Below, one piece after another: positions 22,487-22,983 of a stretch of DNA of 22,983 nucleotides. Numbering within the stretch: position 1 is the stretch's first letter; the number at the start of each line of letters is the position of its first letter. A program made the translations under genes and the position numbers. The stretch spans positions 1 through 22,983 of the forward strand of contig DASUIE010000232.1 of the NCBI GenBank assembly GCA_036273175.1. The letters run 5' to 3'. The notes below the pieces were generated by a model. The model did not search any database, had not been told where the DNA came from, and was given only the letters and a program-made list of their open reading frames with translations. Source of the DNA: DATARH01 sp036273175 (GTDB lineage Bacteria > Pseudomonadota > Alphaproteobacteria > ATCC43930 > CGMCC-115725).

Positions 22487-22983
22487 CCCGGTCGGTGATC
22501 GGCGACGCGCCGAAGCGGCGCGAGGACCGCCGCTTCATCACCGGCGCGGGCCGCTATCTCGACGATCTTCGCTTCGACCGCCTGGCGCATGCGGTGGTGC
22601 TGCGCTCGCCCCACGCCCGTGCCCGGATTGGCGGCATCGACGCCGCGGCGGCCCGCGCGCTCCCCGGCGTGCTCGCGGTGCTGACGGCGGCCGAAGCCGC
22701 GGCCGACGGCCTCGGACCGCTGATGCCGGCCGTCGCCGCCAATACCCAGACCGGCGAGCCGTTCGACTTCACGCCGCAGCCGCTCCTCGCCGACGGCGAG
22801 GTCCGCTATGTCGGCGAGCCGGTGGCGCTGATCGTCGCCGAGACCCGCGCCCAGGCGCTCGACGCCGCCGAGGCCGTCGCGGTCGATTATGCGCCCCTGC
22901 CGGCGGTGGTCGATCCGGCCGATCCGGCGGCGCGGCGCTGCCTCGACTGGCGGGCCGGCGACGCCGCTTCGGTCGATGCCGCC
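22483..22983 (+). CDS. Xanthine dehydrogenase-family molybdopterin-binding (large) subunit, N-terminal part
   Basis: The first 167 residues of a molybdenum hydroxylase large subunit (CO dehydrogenase/aldehyde oxidase/xanthine dehydrogenase type); the gene runs off the right edge. The start RREDRRFITGAGRYLDDL and LAHAVVLRSPHARARI are hallmark segments of the N-terminal domain (about 10-50). The domain closes with VRYVGEPVALIVAETRAQAL. The cofactor-binding and catalytic Glu regions lie outside the window. GTG at 22483 overlaps the LLM stop. Such enzymes hydroxylate aromatic or N-heterocyclic rings or aldehydes in the cytoplasm, using FAD and [2Fe-2S] subunits that should be encoded just downstream. 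Confidence 0.88.
   Translation, partial: MTRSVIGDAPKRREDRRFITGAGRYLDDLRFDRLAHAVVLRSPHARARIGGIDAAAARALPGVLAVLTAAEAAADGLGPLMPAVAANTQTGEPFDFTPQPLLADGEVRYVGEPVALIVAETRAQALDAAEAVAVDYAPLPAVVDPADPAARRCLDWRAGDAASVDAA

Overview
The window is about 23 kb of GC-rich DNA. Gene density is high, ATGA/GTGA gene overlaps are frequent and the coding frames are strongly GC-biased at third positions. The gene families (PutA without a DNA-binding domain, FNR-like boxes, Rieske/FAD reductase with transaldolase, LLM flavoproteins, OFA-type MFS with its small partner) suggest an alphaproteobacterium, possibly Rhodospirillales or Hyphomicrobiales. No rRNA, tRNA or CRISPR was found, so the taxonomy is an inference.

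Left region (1-6601, all minus strand). The series reads right to left: a Rieske/FAD-dependent reductase, transaldolase (tal), a DUF488 protein and a cytosolic GH15 glucoamylase. Next come a small membrane protein, a 177-residue hypothetical protein and the start of another gene that leaves the window. The first four are tightly packed (one ATGA overlap, gaps of 3 and 27 bases) and look like one operon. FNR/FixK-like boxes lie before the reductase (weak) and before the small membrane protein (9 of 10 positions), which suggests control by oxygen limitation of a glycogen/sugar-phosphate module. A Crp/Fnr-family regulator (7214-7984) is transcribed divergently, but its recognition helix is not FNR-like.

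Middle region (7985-12617). An IS5-family remnant directly follows the regulator. Next, on the minus strand, is the most notable gene, an AhpD/carboxymuconolactone-decarboxylase-like protein (8382-8930). An in-frame TGA sits exactly at the second cysteine codon of its CxxC active site (CPF-stop). The frame continues for about 100 well-conserved-looking codons, and a bacterial SECIS-like hairpin with correct spacing follows the TGA. It is therefore a candidate selenoprotein with a CxxU redox motif. Upstream of it is the bifunctional proline-catabolic enzyme putA.

Right region (12618-22983) is an accessory catabolic and transport cluster. Its parts are: an alpha/beta hydrolase with two LLM flavin-dependent monooxygenases (+); a two-domain ABM-like protein and an MFS transporter (-); a divergent aldo/keto reductase (+); and an OFA-type MFS transporter with a 39-residue partner protein (-). 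Across a divergent promoter carrying a perfect 13-bp inverted repeat lies a (+) operon with a solute-binding-protein homologue lacking a signal peptide, a VOC protein, a third LLM oxidoreductase and the start of a molybdenum hydroxylase large subunit. Together these could import and oxidise an organic acid, aromatic or N-heterocyclic compound. The substrate cannot be read from sequence alone.
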